NCBI RefSeq assembly: GCF_000317675.1
Contig: NC_019776.1
Span: forward strand, 3,472,001 to 3,536,000
Length of the DNA stretch: 64,000 nucleotides
Direction: 5' to 3'
Source of the DNA: Cyanobacterium aponinum PCC 10605
GTDB lineage: Bacteria > Cyanobacteriota > Cyanobacteriia > Cyanobacteriales > Cyanobacteriaceae
Below the pieces are notes generated by a model. It worked only from the letters and a program-made list of their open reading frames with translations. It searched no databases and was not told the origin of the DNA. Numbering within the stretch: the stretch's first letter is position 1; the number at the start of each line of letters is the position of its first letter. Shown here in pieces: positions 38,853-48,956 of this stretch. The position numbers and the translations under genes are program-made.

Positions 38853-39547
38853 GGCTTTGTCCTCCTTAAAACTAAAGTTTTCTGTAAAAATATGTTTTTT
38901 ACTATTTGAGATCTGACATTTTTTAGCTCAGAATTAAGTATATAAATTTACTTAAAAAAGTTTTAACAACCACTTAAATATCGTGGGTGTCTCTTCTTTT
39001 CTATGTTTTTGTTAATACTGTTATCTAAAACAATTTGGAGTCAGATGATCTAAAATTTAAAGATAAAAATTAAGTAATTAGGCAAAAAAGATTGTTGATT
39101 TTAAAATTAATAAAAATTTTCTCCATTCCCCATTGCCTATTGCCCATTCCCTTTCACAACCTAAACATAAAATTAATTTCACTCATCTACTGAGTATCAA
39201 GTCGAGGAGTTTTACAAGGTAAGACTGCAAAGTTAGTTAAAACACCACAGATAAAACATCCATCTAAGAGGTATAACATAAAATTTCCTGTCGATGGCAC
39301 TTAACTTGCTAAAACCTAACTTACTTTCATTAATTCTGTAAGTAATTAGATAAGCCTTACATTTATGTTTTGGTTGTTTGATTAGTATATTTTAAATTGG
39401 TATTCAAGATCGAAAGTGTTATATTTTGGTTTTGATTCTAACTTATCAATAATCATTTGTTCAATTTTTTTTCGATTTATTTTCTGTAATTTTGTGGATT
39501 TTTAAGAAAATTTAGTAAAAATACGGTAAAGTTTAAGCATAATCAAT
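38853..39547. other. Long intergenic region between murA and ruvX
   Basis: 695 bp of AT-rich DNA between murA and ruvX, both on the minus strand. It carries murA's leader; a degenerate CAATAGG-type heptad stretch lies near 39129-39155. No ORF of convincing size, tRNA or riboswitch is visible. A small RNA cannot be excluded. Confidence 0.4.
38861..38867 (-). promoter_or_regulatory. Strong Shine-Dalgarno site deciding the murA start
   Basis: AAGGAGG on the minus strand, eight bases upstream of an in-frame ATA codon. It is the only good ribosome-binding site between the upstream in-frame stop (38928-38930) and the conserved MurA N-terminus. Confidence 0.7.
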
Positions 39548-39979
39548 TTAATTACTTTGAGATCTCCGTATATCTAACCATTGTTGAAGAATAATCGCCG
39601 CCGCACGCTTATCAATTAAACCTTTTTGACGAGAAGAATATTTTTTACTACTTTTTAGTTGCTCCTCTGCTTCTAGGGAAGTCAGTCTTTCATCTACAAA
39701 TTCTAATGGTAACTCAAGGGCGTTACTCAATCTTTTAGCATATTTAATTACTTGCTTTGCCTGAAACCCAATTTCTCCTTTCATGGTATAGGGAATACCG
39801 GCTACCAATAAATTGGCTTCTCTTTCTTCAATAATTCTCCGAAACGCTTCTACATCTTCTTTAAAACTACGACGATTAACAGTAGTTAATTCTGTGGCTA
39901 TTAATCCTAAACCATCACAACCTGCCACTCCCACTCTTCTTAAGCCTATATCTAATCCTATAACAGCAACTCTTTCCAT
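39548..39979 (-). CDS. ruvX: Putative pre-16S rRNA nuclease (YqgF/RuvX)
   Basis: A 143-residue RNase H-fold protein: VAVIGLDIGLRRVGVAGCDG (first Asp), LVAGIPYTMKG, VDERLTSLEAEEQL and DKRAAAIILQQWL. The family processes 16S rRNA ends, and may act at Holliday junctions. Pairing with pgsA upstream (41 bp, same strand) suggests cotranscription. Confidence 0.92.
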   Translation of the reverse strand: MERVAVIGLDIGLRRVGVAGCDGLGLIATELTTVNRRSFKEDVEAFRRIIEEREANLLVAGIPYTMKGEIGFQAKQVIKYAKRLSNALELPLEFVDERLTSLEAEEQLKSSKKYSSRQKGLIDKRAAAIILQQWLDIRRSQSN

Positions 39980-40020
39980 TAATTTCTTTACAAGATAAAT
40001 TACAACATCAAAACTCTTGT

Positions 40021-40560
40021 TTACTCTTTGATTTTCCCCAAACTAAAAGAAGGAAATCCCAAATAAATACTACCTGAAATAACTGTTAAAACTAAGGCTA
40101 TCCAAAACAAGATTAAACCTATATTGGTTAATTGAGGAACAGGAATAATTAAGAGTGCGATCGCACCTATTTGAGTTACAGTTTTCAGTTTACCCCAAAT
40201 ATTTGCCCCTGAAATATCATTATCAGAACTAAGTTGAGGATTAACTCTCCATCCTGCAATAACAATTTCTCTAATGATAATAATAAAAACAGCCCATGCC
40301 CTTAATTGCTGACGCTCAATTAAAATCAATAAGGGAGCAATAATTAAAATTTTATCCGTAAGAGGGTCTAAAAATTTTCCCAAGGCAGTAATTTGATTTA
40401 ATTTTCGAGCTAAATAACCATCTAACCAATCCGTTAAAGCCGCCACGAGAAAAATAAAAAAAGCCAACCACTGAAAACTTGTAGATGGTTGATATAAAAA
40501 ATAAATGAGGGGAAGCACCAAAACAATACGTATGGCAGTAATGGTATTGGGTATATTCAC
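40021..40560 (-). CDS. pgsA: CDP-diacylglycerol-glycerol-3-phosphate 3-phosphatidyltransferase
   Basis: 179 residues with four to five membrane helices and a full CDP-alcohol phosphotransferase signature: Asp44, Asp47-Gly, Ala51-Arg, Gly61, Asp65, Asp69 (ALTDWLDGYLARKLNQ then GKFLDPLTDK). It makes phosphatidylglycerolphosphate, the precursor of the thylakoid lipid phosphatidylglycerol. It lies upstream of ruvX and is divergent from the TnpB element. Confidence 0.93.
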   Translation of the reverse strand: MNIPNTITAIRIVLVLPLIYFLYQPSTSFQWLAFFIFLVAALTDWLDGYLARKLNQITALGKFLDPLTDKILIIAPLLILIERQQLRAWAVFIIIIREIVIAGWRVNPQLSSDNDISGANIWGKLKTVTQIGAIALLIIPVPQLTNIGLILFWIALVLTVISGSIYLGFPSFSLGKIKE

Positions 40561-40756
40561 GGGGTTATTTTTCTTGAGAGTTATAAGTGAGTCCGGATTT
40601 TAGTTTACTCGGGAGGGTAGGCAAAAAGCAATTAGTAATTTAAGAGTAAATTTTCTTCTCTAGCCCTCTTCCCTCATCCCCCCTTCTCCCCAATCTCGTA
40701 ACACTCTAACCCTTAATCCTTAAATCTGAAGCTGAATTCAAGTTAGTTATATTTAC

Positions 40757-42268
40757 CAAAATAATGGGTCAAAAGCCTCGCCCTTTTAGGGCGACTTTAA
40801 CCAATAAAAGGCGATGAGCCTACTCCTTTAATCTTATCCTCCTGATAAAATCTCTCACTACCTCTGTTTGATTCCTCCCTGTTTGCTCACAATATAACTT
40901 GAGCTTTTTTTTCTTCTATTGTTATCGAAATCGTTAGATGAACTTTTTTATTTTGTGGGTTCATTTCTCTTTTTTTTCGCTATCATACCAATATATACGG
41001 TGTTAGTCTAACATGAAACAACGATATAACTATAGAATTTATCCTACGTCACAGCAAGAACAGTTGTTAGCTCAACTGTTTGGTTGTTGTCGTGTGGTTT
41101 ATAATGATGGGGTAGCGTTGTGTCAGCAAATCTATAAAGAAGGAGGTAAAAAACCAAGTAATAGTGAACTTCAAAAACTGTTAATCACCCAAGCCAAGAA
41201 AACTGAAAAAAGAGAATGGTTGTCAAAAGTTAGTGCAATCCCTTTGCAACAATCACTAAATGATTTTAACATCGCCTATCAGAACTTTTTTAATTCCTGT
41301 CAGGGAAAAAGAAAGGGAAAAAAAGTAAAACCGCCTAAGTTTAAGTCGAGAAAATCAAATCAATCAGCACGGTTCACTCGTGGTGGTTTTAAAGTTGGGC
41401 AACATAAAATTAAGTTGGCAAAAATAGGTAAAGTAAAAATTATCTGGTCAAGAAAATTGCCTAACCCACCATCATCGGCAACAGTGATCAAAGATTCTGC
41501 CAGTCGGTATTTTATTTCTTTTGTGGTGGAGACAATCCCTGAAAAATTGCCTGACAATGGTCAAAGTGTGGGGATTGATTTAGGAATTGAAACTTTTGCA
41601 ACTCTAAGCAATGGGCAAAAGATAAAATCTTCTAAACCATTAAAGAAATATCAAAGGAAACTGAGACGTTGCCAGAGAAATTTAAGTAGAAAGAAAAAAG
41701 GGAGTAAAAGAGATGAAAAGGCAAGAAAAAGAGTAGCTAAAGTTCACAGAAAAATAAAAGACACTCGCACTGATTTTCTACATAAATTGTCAACGGATAT
41801 TATTCGTGAAAACCAAACGATAGTATTAGAAGATTTGAACGTTAGTGCCATGGTAAAAAACCGTAAATTAAGTAAAGCAATTAGCGATCTGGGATGGGGT
41901 ACATTTAGGACTCTGCTAGAAGCAAAATCTGTAATGTATGGTAGAGAGTTTATTGTGATTGATCGGTGGATACCAACATCTCAAGTATGTTCTAATTGTG
42001 GATTTAATGGCGGTAAAAAAGAATTAAATATAAGAGAATGGACTTGCATTAATTGCGGTGTAGTGCATGATCGTGATATTAATGCAAGTAAAAATATCTT
42101 AGTCGCTGGAGGGCATTCAGAGACTTTAAACGGACGTGGAGCAGGACGTAAGACTAGCATAAAGTTAGCAGTAGGCGATGAAGCGTCAACCCACCGAGAG
42201 ATTAGATTTAAGCACTTAAGTCTATTCTAGTAGGAATCCCGTCGCCTTCAGGCACGGGAGGATGTCAA
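40757..42268 (+). mobile_element. IS200/IS605-type element with tnpB only (IS608-like ends)
   Basis: The proposed left end follows TTAC (40753-40756) and carries a TCGCCC-TTTTA-GGGCGA hairpin at 40778-40794. The right end has a bulged hairpin CCCGT-C-GCCT-TC-AGGC-ACGGG at 42238-42258, then a terminal TCAA (42265-42268). TTAC target and TCAA right end match IS608 usage. There is no tnpA, so it is non-autonomous. The insertion lies 40 bp before the hydrolase gene. The boundaries are inference. Confidence 0.7.
41013..42230 (+). CDS. tnpB: TnpB, RNA-guided nuclease-like transposon protein (element 1)
   Basis: 405 residues with the N-terminal OrfB helix-turn-helix domain, a RuvC-like nuclease and a zinc ribbon. 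The catalytic residues look intact: Asp189 (VGIDLGIETFATL), Glu273 (IVLEDLNVSAM), and Asp355 in VHDRDINASKN. Zinc Cys are 326, 329, 345 and 348. TnpB proteins cut DNA guided by an RNA made from the element's right end. The predicted omega-RNA would cover the end of the gene and the hairpin at 42238-42258, with a guide starting after 42268. Confidence 0.9.
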   Translation: MKQRYNYRIYPTSQQEQLLAQLFGCCRVVYNDGVALCQQIYKEGGKKPSNSELQKLLITQAKKTEKREWLSKVSAIPLQQSLNDFNIAYQNFFNSCQGKRKGKKVKPPKFKSRKSNQSARFTRGGFKVGQHKIKLAKIGKVKIIWSRKLPNPPSSATVIKDSASRYFISFVVETIPEKLPDNGQSVGIDLGIETFATLSNGQKIKSSKPLKKYQRKLRRCQRNLSRKKKGSKRDEKARKRVAKVHRKIKDTRTDFLHKLSTDIIRENQTIVLEDLNVSAMVKNRKLSKAISDLGWGTFRTLLEAKSVMYGREFIVIDRWIPTSQVCSNCGFNGGKKELNIREWTCINCGVVHDRDINASKNILVAGGHSETLNGRGAGRKTSIKLAVGDEASTHREIRFKHLSLF

Positions 42269-42308
42269 AATTATTATATTGGTCAAATTTCGGATAAATT
42301 ATCTTTCG

Positions 42309-43208
42309 ATGAATAACTATCAACAATGGCAATGGCAGGGATTTAATATTGCTTATCAACAGTGTGGAGAAAAAGGGGCTTCTGTAGTTTTTATTCATGG
42401 CTTTGGAGCAAATAGTGGTCATTGGCGCCATAATCTCAAAGTTATAGGAGAAAATTATTGTTGTTATGCCATTGATTTGCTAGGTTTTGGAGCTTCTGAT
42501 AAACCCTTACCCAATCAACCCTTATCTTATACTTTTGAAACGTGGGCAAAACAAGTGGGGGATTTTTGTCGGGAGGTAGTCAAAACTCCTGTTATATTAG
42601 TGGGTAACTCCATTGGTTGTGTTGTCACTATGCAAACTGCGGTTGATTATCCTGATTTAGTGACAAAAATAGCGGCTTTTAATTGTTCTCTCCGATTGTT
42701 AAATGAACGTAAACGATTAACTCTTCCTTGGTATCGTAATTTAGGGGCAACGGTAATGCAAAAAGTTTTAACCAATAGAGCGATCGCATCTTACTTTTAT
42801 AATCAAATAGCAAAACCGCAAGTAATCAGAAAAATTCTCACCCAAGCCTATAAAAAACAAGAAGCTATCACCGATGAATTGATTGAAATCATCTACAAAC
42901 CCTCTCAAGATAAAGGGGCAGTGGATGTATTTGTTGCATTTACAGGCTATTCATCAGGACCAATTCCAGAAGATTTATTGCCTATCTTACCATGTCCTAT
43001 CACTTTTTTTTGGGGAGCGGAAGACCCTTGGGAGTCTATTGAATTAGGCAGAGAATTAGCAAATTATCCTTGTGTAGAAGATTTTATCGAATTAGAAGGT
43101 TTAGGACATTGTCCCCAAGATGAAGCCCCAGAAATCGTTAATCCTCTCCTATTAAATTGGTTAGAAACATCATCACCTAAGTTAAATGAAAAAAGTATTG
43201 AAAAATAA
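42309..43208 (+). CDS. Alpha/beta-hydrolase
   Basis: About 299 residues with the HGFGAN oxyanion motif, nucleophile elbow VGNSIGC (GxSxG), acid FWGAEDPWE and terminal LGHCPQDEAPE (His). It has no signal peptide, so it is cytosolic or stromal-side. It belongs to the broad family with cyanobacterial and plastid members acting on lipid or pigment esters; the substrate is unknown. ATG 42309 is chosen over a TTG at 42279. The TnpB element ends just 40 bp upstream, so its promoter may have been displaced. Confidence 0.85.
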   Translation: MNNYQQWQWQGFNIAYQQCGEKGASVVFIHGFGANSGHWRHNLKVIGENYCCYAIDLLGFGASDKPLPNQPLSYTFETWAKQVGDFCREVVKTPVILVGNSIGCVVTMQTAVDYPDLVTKIAAFNCSLRLLNERKRLTLPWYRNLGATVMQKVLTNRAIASYFYNQIAKPQVIRKILTQAYKKQEAITDELIEIIYKPSQDKGAVDVFVAFTGYSSGPIPEDLLPILPCPITFFWGAEDPWESIELGRELANYPCVEDFIELEGLGHCPQDEAPEIVNPLLLNWLETSSPKLNEKSIEK

Positions 43209-43268
43209 GAAGTTGAGACTCATTAATCGACTAATTATTAACTACTAATTATTCATTACTCACTTGAG

Positions 43269-43823
43269 TCAAGGAGAAACAGTAGAAATTCTGACATCAA
43301 AAGCATAATTTCCCATGGGTAACATTTCTCCGCCACCGTTAGTAATAGACATATTAACGATCAAATTACTACATTTACTCACTTGTTCTGGAGTCCAACC
43401 AAAATCACCACTATTAGCAACACTTTTGTATCCTGAAGCTGAATTTCCAGCAAAAACAGGGCTTCCCATCCCTTGCTGGGTTCTACAGCCATTAATGACC
43501 AAGTTAGAAATGGAAATAGGATTATTCAAATCTTGTTCAGAAGATAGTATGGGCTCGGAAATTTCTATTTGAGTGGGGGCATTACATCTTAAAGTTGCTT
43601 TCATGCTTTCTCCATTGGGTAATTCGCTAGCGAGTTTTGTGCGACTATCATTTTCCCCCAACCTGCCATTACTATCAACAGTTATATAACATTGTTTAGT
43701 TACTGTTCCAGTGAATCTAATATTCACAGATTCGGCTAAGACATTCTGAGTTCCTGAAATTAAGGAAAAGGAAGTAGCTACTATTAAAAAGTATTTTCCT
43801 GCAATTTTAGATAAGCATAGCAT
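43269..43823 (-). CDS. Exported protein of unknown function
   Basis: About 184 residues with an N-terminal signal peptide (LCLSKIAGKYFLIVATSFSL, probable cleavage after VLA) and a beta-rich mature part (VNIRFTGTVTKQCYITVD, MKATLRCNAPTQIEISEPIL). Four cysteines (KQCY, LRCN, NGCR, SKCS) may form two disulfides. The C-terminal MLPMGNYAFDVRISTVSP resembles the final strand of spore-coat/fimbrial-type domains, but this is weak. ATG 43823 is used; GTG 43832 is possible. Convergent with the hydrolase. Confidence 0.6.
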   Translation of the reverse strand: MLCLSKIAGKYFLIVATSFSLISGTQNVLAESVNIRFTGTVTKQCYITVDSNGRLGENDSRTKLASELPNGESMKATLRCNAPTQIEISEPILSSEQDLNNPISISNLVINGCRTQQGMGSPVFAGNSASGYKSVANSGDFGWTPEQVSKCSNLIVNMSITNGGGEMLPMGNYAFDVRISTVSP

Positions 43824-43832
43824 TTCCCCCAC

Positions 43833-44196
43833 AGGATTTTTTAAGTCCCGCCTCCTATCGTGTATTTTTAACCTTTTTCTATTAAGAAATATTGCAAATA
43901 AGTATCTTTTTGTATCTTTTTTCTCTATAGAATCAAGGTTTTCTTCTCTTATATCTCTAATTTATCCTATAAAATGTGTAATTGAAATTGGGAAAAATAC
44001 AGATTTTTTTAGTTTAAGCACAAGTAAAAATATCTACGTGTATTGCCAACTGTTTTAACTCTTAATTCTTAATTTCTCATTTAGGTGGGGTTCGGAGGAA
44101 TGGGAGATGAGGATTATCCTTAATTCAAAAATTCAAACAACCATTGTGATCTACTTTCATGACAAAATAGAGAGTATGATTCAATTTGAAAACGAA
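43833..44196. other. Intergenic region upstream of ilvD
   Basis: 364 bp between the divergent secreted-protein gene and ilvD. It is AT-rich with no recognised riboswitch or leader peptide. An in-frame extension of the ilvD frame into this gap (from 44107) is not family-like. Confidence 0.4.
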
Positions 44197-45882
44197 ATGA
44201 GCGAGAATTTAAAAAGTAAAGCAATTACTCAAGGAGTACAAAGAACCCCTAACCGTGCCATGTTAAGAGCGGTGGGTTTTGGAGATGATGATTTTAATAA
44301 GCCTATTGTCGGTATTGCCAATGGATTTAGTACCATCACCCCCTGTAATATGGGTTTAAATGACTTGGCATTGAAGGCAGAATTTAGTTTACGTCAAGCA
44401 GGGGCAATGCCTCAAATGTTCGGTACTATTACCATTAGTGATGGTATCTCTATGGGAACAGAGGGAATGAAATATTCTTTAGTGTCTAGGGATGTTATTG
44501 CTGATTCTATTGAAACCGCTTGTACTGGTGAAAGTATGGATGCGGTGATTGCCATTGGTGGTTGTGATAAAAATATGCCCGGAGCGATGATTGCGATCGC
44601 ACGGATGAATATTCCTGCTATTTTCGTTTACGGTGGTACGATTAAACCGGGGCATCATAACGGTAAAGATTTAACGGTAGTAAGTGCTTTTGAAGCCGTT
44701 GGAGAATATAGTGCAGGAAAAATTGACGAAGAAGAATTACTCGCCATTGAGAAAAAGGCTTGTCCGGGAGCAGGTTCTTGTGGGGGAATGTTTACAGCAA
44801 ATACAATGTCTTCTGCTTTTGAAGCCATGGGTATTAGTTTACCCTATTCTTCTACTATGGCCGCCGAAGACCAAGAGAAAGCAGATAGTACGGCTAAATC
44901 CGCAGAAGTTTTAGTAGAGGCAATCCGCAAACAAATTTTACCCAGTGATATTCTCACCCGTAAAGCCTTTGAAAATGCGATCGCAGTTATCATGGCAGTA
45001 GGTGGCTCTACCAACTCAGTTTTACACTTGTTAGCTATTGCCAATACTATTGGTGTGCCTTTAACCTTAGATGACTTTGAAGCTATCCGTAAAAAAGTAC
45101 CTGTTATCTGTGACTTAAAACCATCAGGACGTTATGTTACTGTTGACTTACACAAAGCCGGTGGTATTCCTCAAGTGATGAAAATGTTATTAGTCAATGG
45201 CTTAATTCACGGAGACGCATTAACTATTTCAGGACAAACCATCGCTGAAGTATTAGCCGATATTCCCGAAAATCCCCCCGAAAATCAAGATGTAATTCGT
45301 CAATGGGGCAATCCTTTATATCAAGAAGGGCATTTAGCCATCTTAAAAGGTAACTTAGCCACAGAAGGAGCAGTCGCTAAAATTAGTGGTGTTAAAAATC
45401 CTGTTATCACTGGACCGGCAAGAGTATTTGAATCTGAAGAAGAATGCTTAGACGCAATTTTGGCAGGAAAAATTCAAGCAGGAGATGTGGTTATTGTTCG
45501 CTATGAAGGGCCTGTGGGCGGACCTGGTATGAGAGAAATGTTAGCACCAACCTCGGCAATCATTGGAGCTGGATTGGGAGATAAAGTCGGTTTAATTACA
45601 GACGGACGCTTTTCAGGTGGGACTTATGGTATGGTAGTGGGACACGTTGCCCCAGAAGCGGCAGTGGGCGGTAACATTGCCCTAGTGGAAGAAGGAGATA
45701 GCATTACTATTGATGCTCATAATAAGCTGTTGCAAATCAATATTTCTGAGGAAGAATTGAATAAACGCCGTCAAAACTGGACTCCTCGTCAACCTAACTA
45801 TACGAGAGGAGTATTAGGTAAGTACGCTAAGTTAGTGTCTTCTAGTAGTCTCGGTGCGGTGACAGACTTAAATCTCTTTTAG
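44197..45882 (+). CDS. ilvD: Dihydroxy-acid dehydratase
   Basis: 561 residues, usual for IlvD; the enzyme dehydrates dihydroxy-isovalerate/methylvalerate in isoleucine-valine synthesis using an Fe-S cluster. Motifs include [47 protein letters not shown], and [19 protein letters not shown]. The upstream in-frame codons from 44107 add a tail not found in the family, so ATG 44197 (MSENLKSK) is chosen. It is monocistronic. Confidence 0.95.
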   Translation: MSENLKSKAITQGVQRTPNRAMLRAVGFGDDDFNKPIVGIANGFSTITPCNMGLNDLALKAEFSLRQAGAMPQMFGTITISDGISMGTEGMKYSLVSRDVIADSIETACTGESMDAVIAIGGCDKNMPGAMIAIARMNIPAIFVYGGTIKPGHHNGKDLTVVSAFEAVGEYSAGKIDEEELLAIEKKACPGAGSCGGMFTANTMSSAFEAMGISLPYSSTMAAEDQEKADSTAKSAEVLVEAIRKQILPSDILTRKAFENAIAVIMAVGGSTNSVLHLLAIANTIGVPLTLDDFEAIRKKVPVICDLKPSGRYVTVDLHKAGGIPQVMKMLLVNGLIHGDALTISGQTIAEVLADIPENPPENQDVIRQWGNPLYQEGHLAILKGNLATEGAVAKISGVKNPVITGPARVFESEEECLDAILAGKIQAGDVVIVRYEGPVGGPGMREMLAPTSAIIGAGLGDKVGLITDGRFSGGTYGMVVGHVAPEAAVGGNIALVEEGDSITIDAHNKLLQINISEEELNKRRQNWTPRQPNYTRGVLGKYAKLVSSSSLGAVTDLNLF

Positions 45883-46185
45883 GGAAGAATTGGGAATTGG
45901 GAATTAGGAATTAAGACAAGGCAATTAGTGAATAGTGAATAGTCAATAGTTGATAATTACTCGTTACTCATTACTTTCTTCTAAAACCTGAAACCTGAAA
46001 CCCTGTACGGGCGAATGGCCATTCGCCCCTACTTCTCCCTCTCCCCTCATCACCTCATCCCCTAAACACCCTAACACCTGCAACCTGAAACCCGACACCT
46101 CTTTCCGAACTCCGATTGATTGAAATGAAAAAGAATTTAGGGTACAATATATAATTTGGTCTGTATAATCTTCATTCTCAAACTC
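45883..46185. other. Intergenic region with heptads and palindrome C
   Basis: Contains GTGAATA heptads (45926-45945), ACCTGAA heptads, palindrome C inverted (46003-46030) and further ACCTGCA units. der begins downstream. No coding sequence. Confidence 0.5.
46003..46030. repeat. Dispersed palindrome (family C), copy 4 (inverted)
   Basis: CTGTACGGGCGAATGGCC then ATTCGCCCCT, the reverse complement of the copies at 13313, 20077 and 26774. Confidence 0.7.
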
Positions 46186-47547
46186 ATGCTACCCATCGTT
46201 GCTATAATTGGACGACCCAATGTCGGTAAATCTGCCCTAGTAAATCGTTTATGCGGTGAACAGGATGCCATCGTTTTTGATCAACCCGGTGTAACCCGCG
46301 ATCGCACCTACCGTCGAGCATTCTGGCAGGATCGAGAATTTCAGGTAGTGGACACCGGGGGATTAGTCTTTGATGATGAGACAGAATTTTTGCCTTTGAT
46401 TAGGGAACAAGCAGAAGCGGCTTTAAGTGAATCCGTGGTAGCTATATTTGTGGTGGATGGAAAATTGGGATTGACCGCAGGAGATGAAGAAATTGCCTCT
46501 TGGTTACGCTCTCAACCTGTACCCGTTGTGTTGGCAGTTAATAAATGTGAGTCGGAAACTCAAGGGTTAACTCTGGCGGCAGAATTTTGGAATTTGGGCT
46601 TGGGTGAACCTTTCCCGATTTCAGCAATTCATGGTAATGGCACAGGAGATTTATTAGAAAAGGTAACAGAATACGTGCCTTCGATGGATGAGTGGGAGGA
46701 GGTAGAAGAAACAAAAGTTGCCATTGTTGGTCGTCCTAATGTCGGCAAATCAAGTCTTTTAAATGCCTTGACAGGAGAAAAAAGAGCGATCGTTAGTCCT
46801 ATTTCTGGTACTACCAGAGATGCCATTGATATGGTGGTAGAACGAGATGGAAAAACCTATCGTTTAATTGATACTGCGGGTATCAGAAGGAAAAAAAATG
46901 TTGATTATGGTACGGAATTTTTTAGTATTAATCGGGCATTTAAAGCCATCAAAAGGGCTGATGTGGTCTTATTTGTAATCGATGTTTTAGATGGTGTTAC
47001 TGAACAGGATTTGAAGTTAGCAGGAAGAATTATTGATGAGGGTAAGGCCGCCGTAATTGTTGTTAATAAATGGGATGCGGTGGAAAAAGATACCCATACT
47101 ATTTATGAATATCAGAAAATTATAGGCGATCGCCTCTACTTTATGGAATGGGCAGATCGAGTTTTTACTTCAGCGATGACAGGCAAAAGAGTTGACAAAA
47201 TTTTGGACTTAATTGACACCGCCGCCGAAGGACATCAAAAACGAGTCAGTACCTCTGTAATTAATGAAGTAATTGAAGATGCTGTGCGTTGGCACTCACC
47301 TCCCACCAGTCGTCAAGGAAAACAAGGTAAGATTTATTATGGTACTCAAGTTACATCTAAACCTCCAACCATTGCTTTATTTGTGAACGATCCAAAACGC
47401 TTTAACGATAGCTATCGTCGTTATATGGAAAAACAGTTTAGACAACAATTAGGCTTTCATGGTACACCCTTAAAATTGCTCTGGCGTGGTAAGAGTTTAA
47501 GGGAAGGAGAAAAAATGGGCAGTAGCAATCGAGCAACAAAAGTTTAA
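46186..47547 (+). CDS. der: Ribosome-assembly GTPase Der (EngA)
   Basis: 453 residues with two tandem G domains: [14 protein letters not shown] near the start and [16 protein letters not shown] from about residue 183, each with DTxG switch motifs and NKCE/NKWD. A C-terminal KH-like domain ends in LLWRGKS. It acts in 50S ribosome assembly. ATG 46186 is the family start; an upstream in-frame start at 46156 is not. Its TAA stop at 47545-47547 lies within TTTAAC, a plausible target of the second TnpB element immediately downstream. Confidence 0.95.
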   Translation: MLPIVAIIGRPNVGKSALVNRLCGEQDAIVFDQPGVTRDRTYRRAFWQDREFQVVDTGGLVFDDETEFLPLIREQAEAALSESVVAIFVVDGKLGLTAGDEEIASWLRSQPVPVVLAVNKCESETQGLTLAAEFWNLGLGEPFPISAIHGNGTGDLLEKVTEYVPSMDEWEEVEETKVAIVGRPNVGKSSLLNALTGEKRAIVSPISGTTRDAIDMVVERDGKTYRLIDTAGIRRKKNVDYGTEFFSINRAFKAIKRADVVLFVIDVLDGVTEQDLKLAGRIIDEGKAAVIVVNKWDAVEKDTHTIYEYQKIIGDRLYFMEWADRVFTSAMTGKRVDKILDLIDTAAEGHQKRVSTSVINEVIEDAVRWHSPPTSRQGKQGKIYYGTQVTSKPPTIALFVNDPKRFNDSYRRYMEKQFRQQLGFHGTPLKLLWRGKSLREGEKMGSSNRATKV

Positions 47548-47548
47548 C

Positions 47549-48926
47549 GTAAATGGCAAAAGAAGTCCCTAATCTCAGCATAGCGGATTAGCGGATGAAT
47601 TGTGCCTCGATAAAAAAATATCCGTAGGATTCGACACAAAACCAAAATCATTAGTTATAATAAATTTACTGGCAACCTAAGTTAGCAATAAACCTCAATG
47701 CACAGAGCGATAAAAGTCAGAATCTATCCCAACAAAACCCAAGCCAAGAAATTATCTCAGGTTATGGGTTGTTGTCGCTGGTGGTACAATTATGCTCTAA
47801 ACTTGTGCATTGACACTTATAAAGCTACAGGTAAGGCATTAAAGCAAGTAGCCCTTAATAAGTATCTCCCTAAGTTAAAAAAAGAGGAAGATACGGCTTG
47901 GTTAGGGGATTGTTACTCACAATGTCTGCAATCAACGACTCTTAATCTGACTAAGGCTTTCAAAAACTTCTTTGAAGGTAGAGCCAAATACCCCAGATAC
48001 AAGTCATATCAAGGAAGACAGTCTTGCCAATATCCCCAAAATGTCTCGATAGTTGATGGATGTCTCAAAATTCCCCAACTGGGCTTAGTAAAAGCAGTTA
48101 TTCATCGGATATTTGAAGGTGAGATTAAGACTGTAACAGTAAGCAAAACTCCTACTGGTAAATACTATGCAAGTATATTATTTGATACCAAACAAACATT
48201 TCCTGAAGTAACAATTACGGGAAAAGTCTGTGGTATTGACTTAGGAATCAAAGATTTTGCTATTGTTCATGATGGCAGGAAAACCAGTAAGTACGCTAAC
48301 CCTAGACACATCAAAAAACATGAAAAAAACTTAGCTCGGAAACAACAAAAATTAGCCCGTAAGAAAAAAGGCTCTAAGAATAGAGAAAAAGCTCGTAAGC
48401 TAGTTGCTAAAGTTCACGAACGCATAAGCAATGCCCGTCAAGACTTCCTACACAAACTCTCAAGAAAGATTGTGAATAACAATCAAGTGGTAGTCATTGA
48501 GCAGTTGAATATCAAGGGTATGGTTCGGAATCACAACTTAGCGAAAGCAATATCTGATGTCGGTTGGGGAACATTGATCAATTTCCTAGACTATAAACTC
48601 AAGCAAAAAGGTGGGTTATTAGTAGAGATAGACAGATGGTTTCCTAGCTCTAAAACTTGCTCTCATTGTCATTATCAAATGTCTGAAATGCCATTAGAGA
48701 TAAGAGAATGGACTTGTCCAAGTTGTGGTAGTCATCATGATAGAGATGAGAACGCAAGTAAAAATATTAGAGCAGAAGGCATCAGAAAAATACAGACGGA
48801 TGGAACAGCCGTCTCTGCATCTGGAGGATCGGTAAGACCAAAAGGCGGACGTAAATCCGTTTTGAGGCACGAACCTGTGAAAGATGAAGCTCCCGACTCA
48901 GCCATAGCGGTCGGGTAGTAGTTCAC
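47549..48926 (+). mobile_element. Second IS200/IS605-type element with tnpB only
   Basis: A left-end hairpin TAATC-(TCAGCATAGCG)-GATTA lies at 47570-47590 and a right-end hairpin CCCGAC-(TCAGCCATAGCG)-GTCGGG at 48892-48915. The two loops are nearly identical though the stems differ. Proposed target TTTAAC (47543-47548) and a right end near TTCAC (48922-48926). The exact ends are uncertain. There is no tnpA gene. It inserted between der and pdxA, 30 bp upstream of the latter's start. Confidence 0.6.
47698..48918 (+). CDS. tnpB: TnpB, RNA-guided nuclease-like transposon protein (element 2)
   Basis: 406 residues, distantly related to the first TnpB. Catalytic residues look intact: Asp181 ([13 protein letters not shown]), Glu268 ([12 protein letters not shown]), and Asp350 in [11 protein letters not shown]. 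Zinc Cys are 321, 324, 340 and 343. The last ~25 codons overlap the right-end hairpin, as expected if the omega-RNA is produced from the 3' end of the gene. The body differs from element 1 (different N-terminus, ends and target), so these are separate families. Confidence 0.9.
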   Translation: MHRAIKVRIYPNKTQAKKLSQVMGCCRWWYNYALNLCIDTYKATGKALKQVALNKYLPKLKKEEDTAWLGDCYSQCLQSTTLNLTKAFKNFFEGRAKYPRYKSYQGRQSCQYPQNVSIVDGCLKIPQLGLVKAVIHRIFEGEIKTVTVSKTPTGKYYASILFDTKQTFPEVTITGKVCGIDLGIKDFAIVHDGRKTSKYANPRHIKKHEKNLARKQQKLARKKKGSKNREKARKLVAKVHERISNARQDFLHKLSRKIVNNNQVVVIEQLNIKGMVRNHNLAKAISDVGWGTLINFLDYKLKQKGGLLVEIDRWFPSSKTCSHCHYQMSEMPLEIREWTCPSCGSHHDRDENASKNIRAEGIRKIQTDGTAVSASGGSVRPKGGRKSVLRHEPVKDEAPDSAIAVG

Positions 48927-48956
48927 TCTGATTTAGTTTCCTTAACACCAAAGACA

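Noticed and set aside
38853-39547. Possible small RNA or riboswitch in the long murA-ruvX gap
   Set aside because: No recognisable conserved structure or terminator pattern could be identified by eye; transcript data would be needed.
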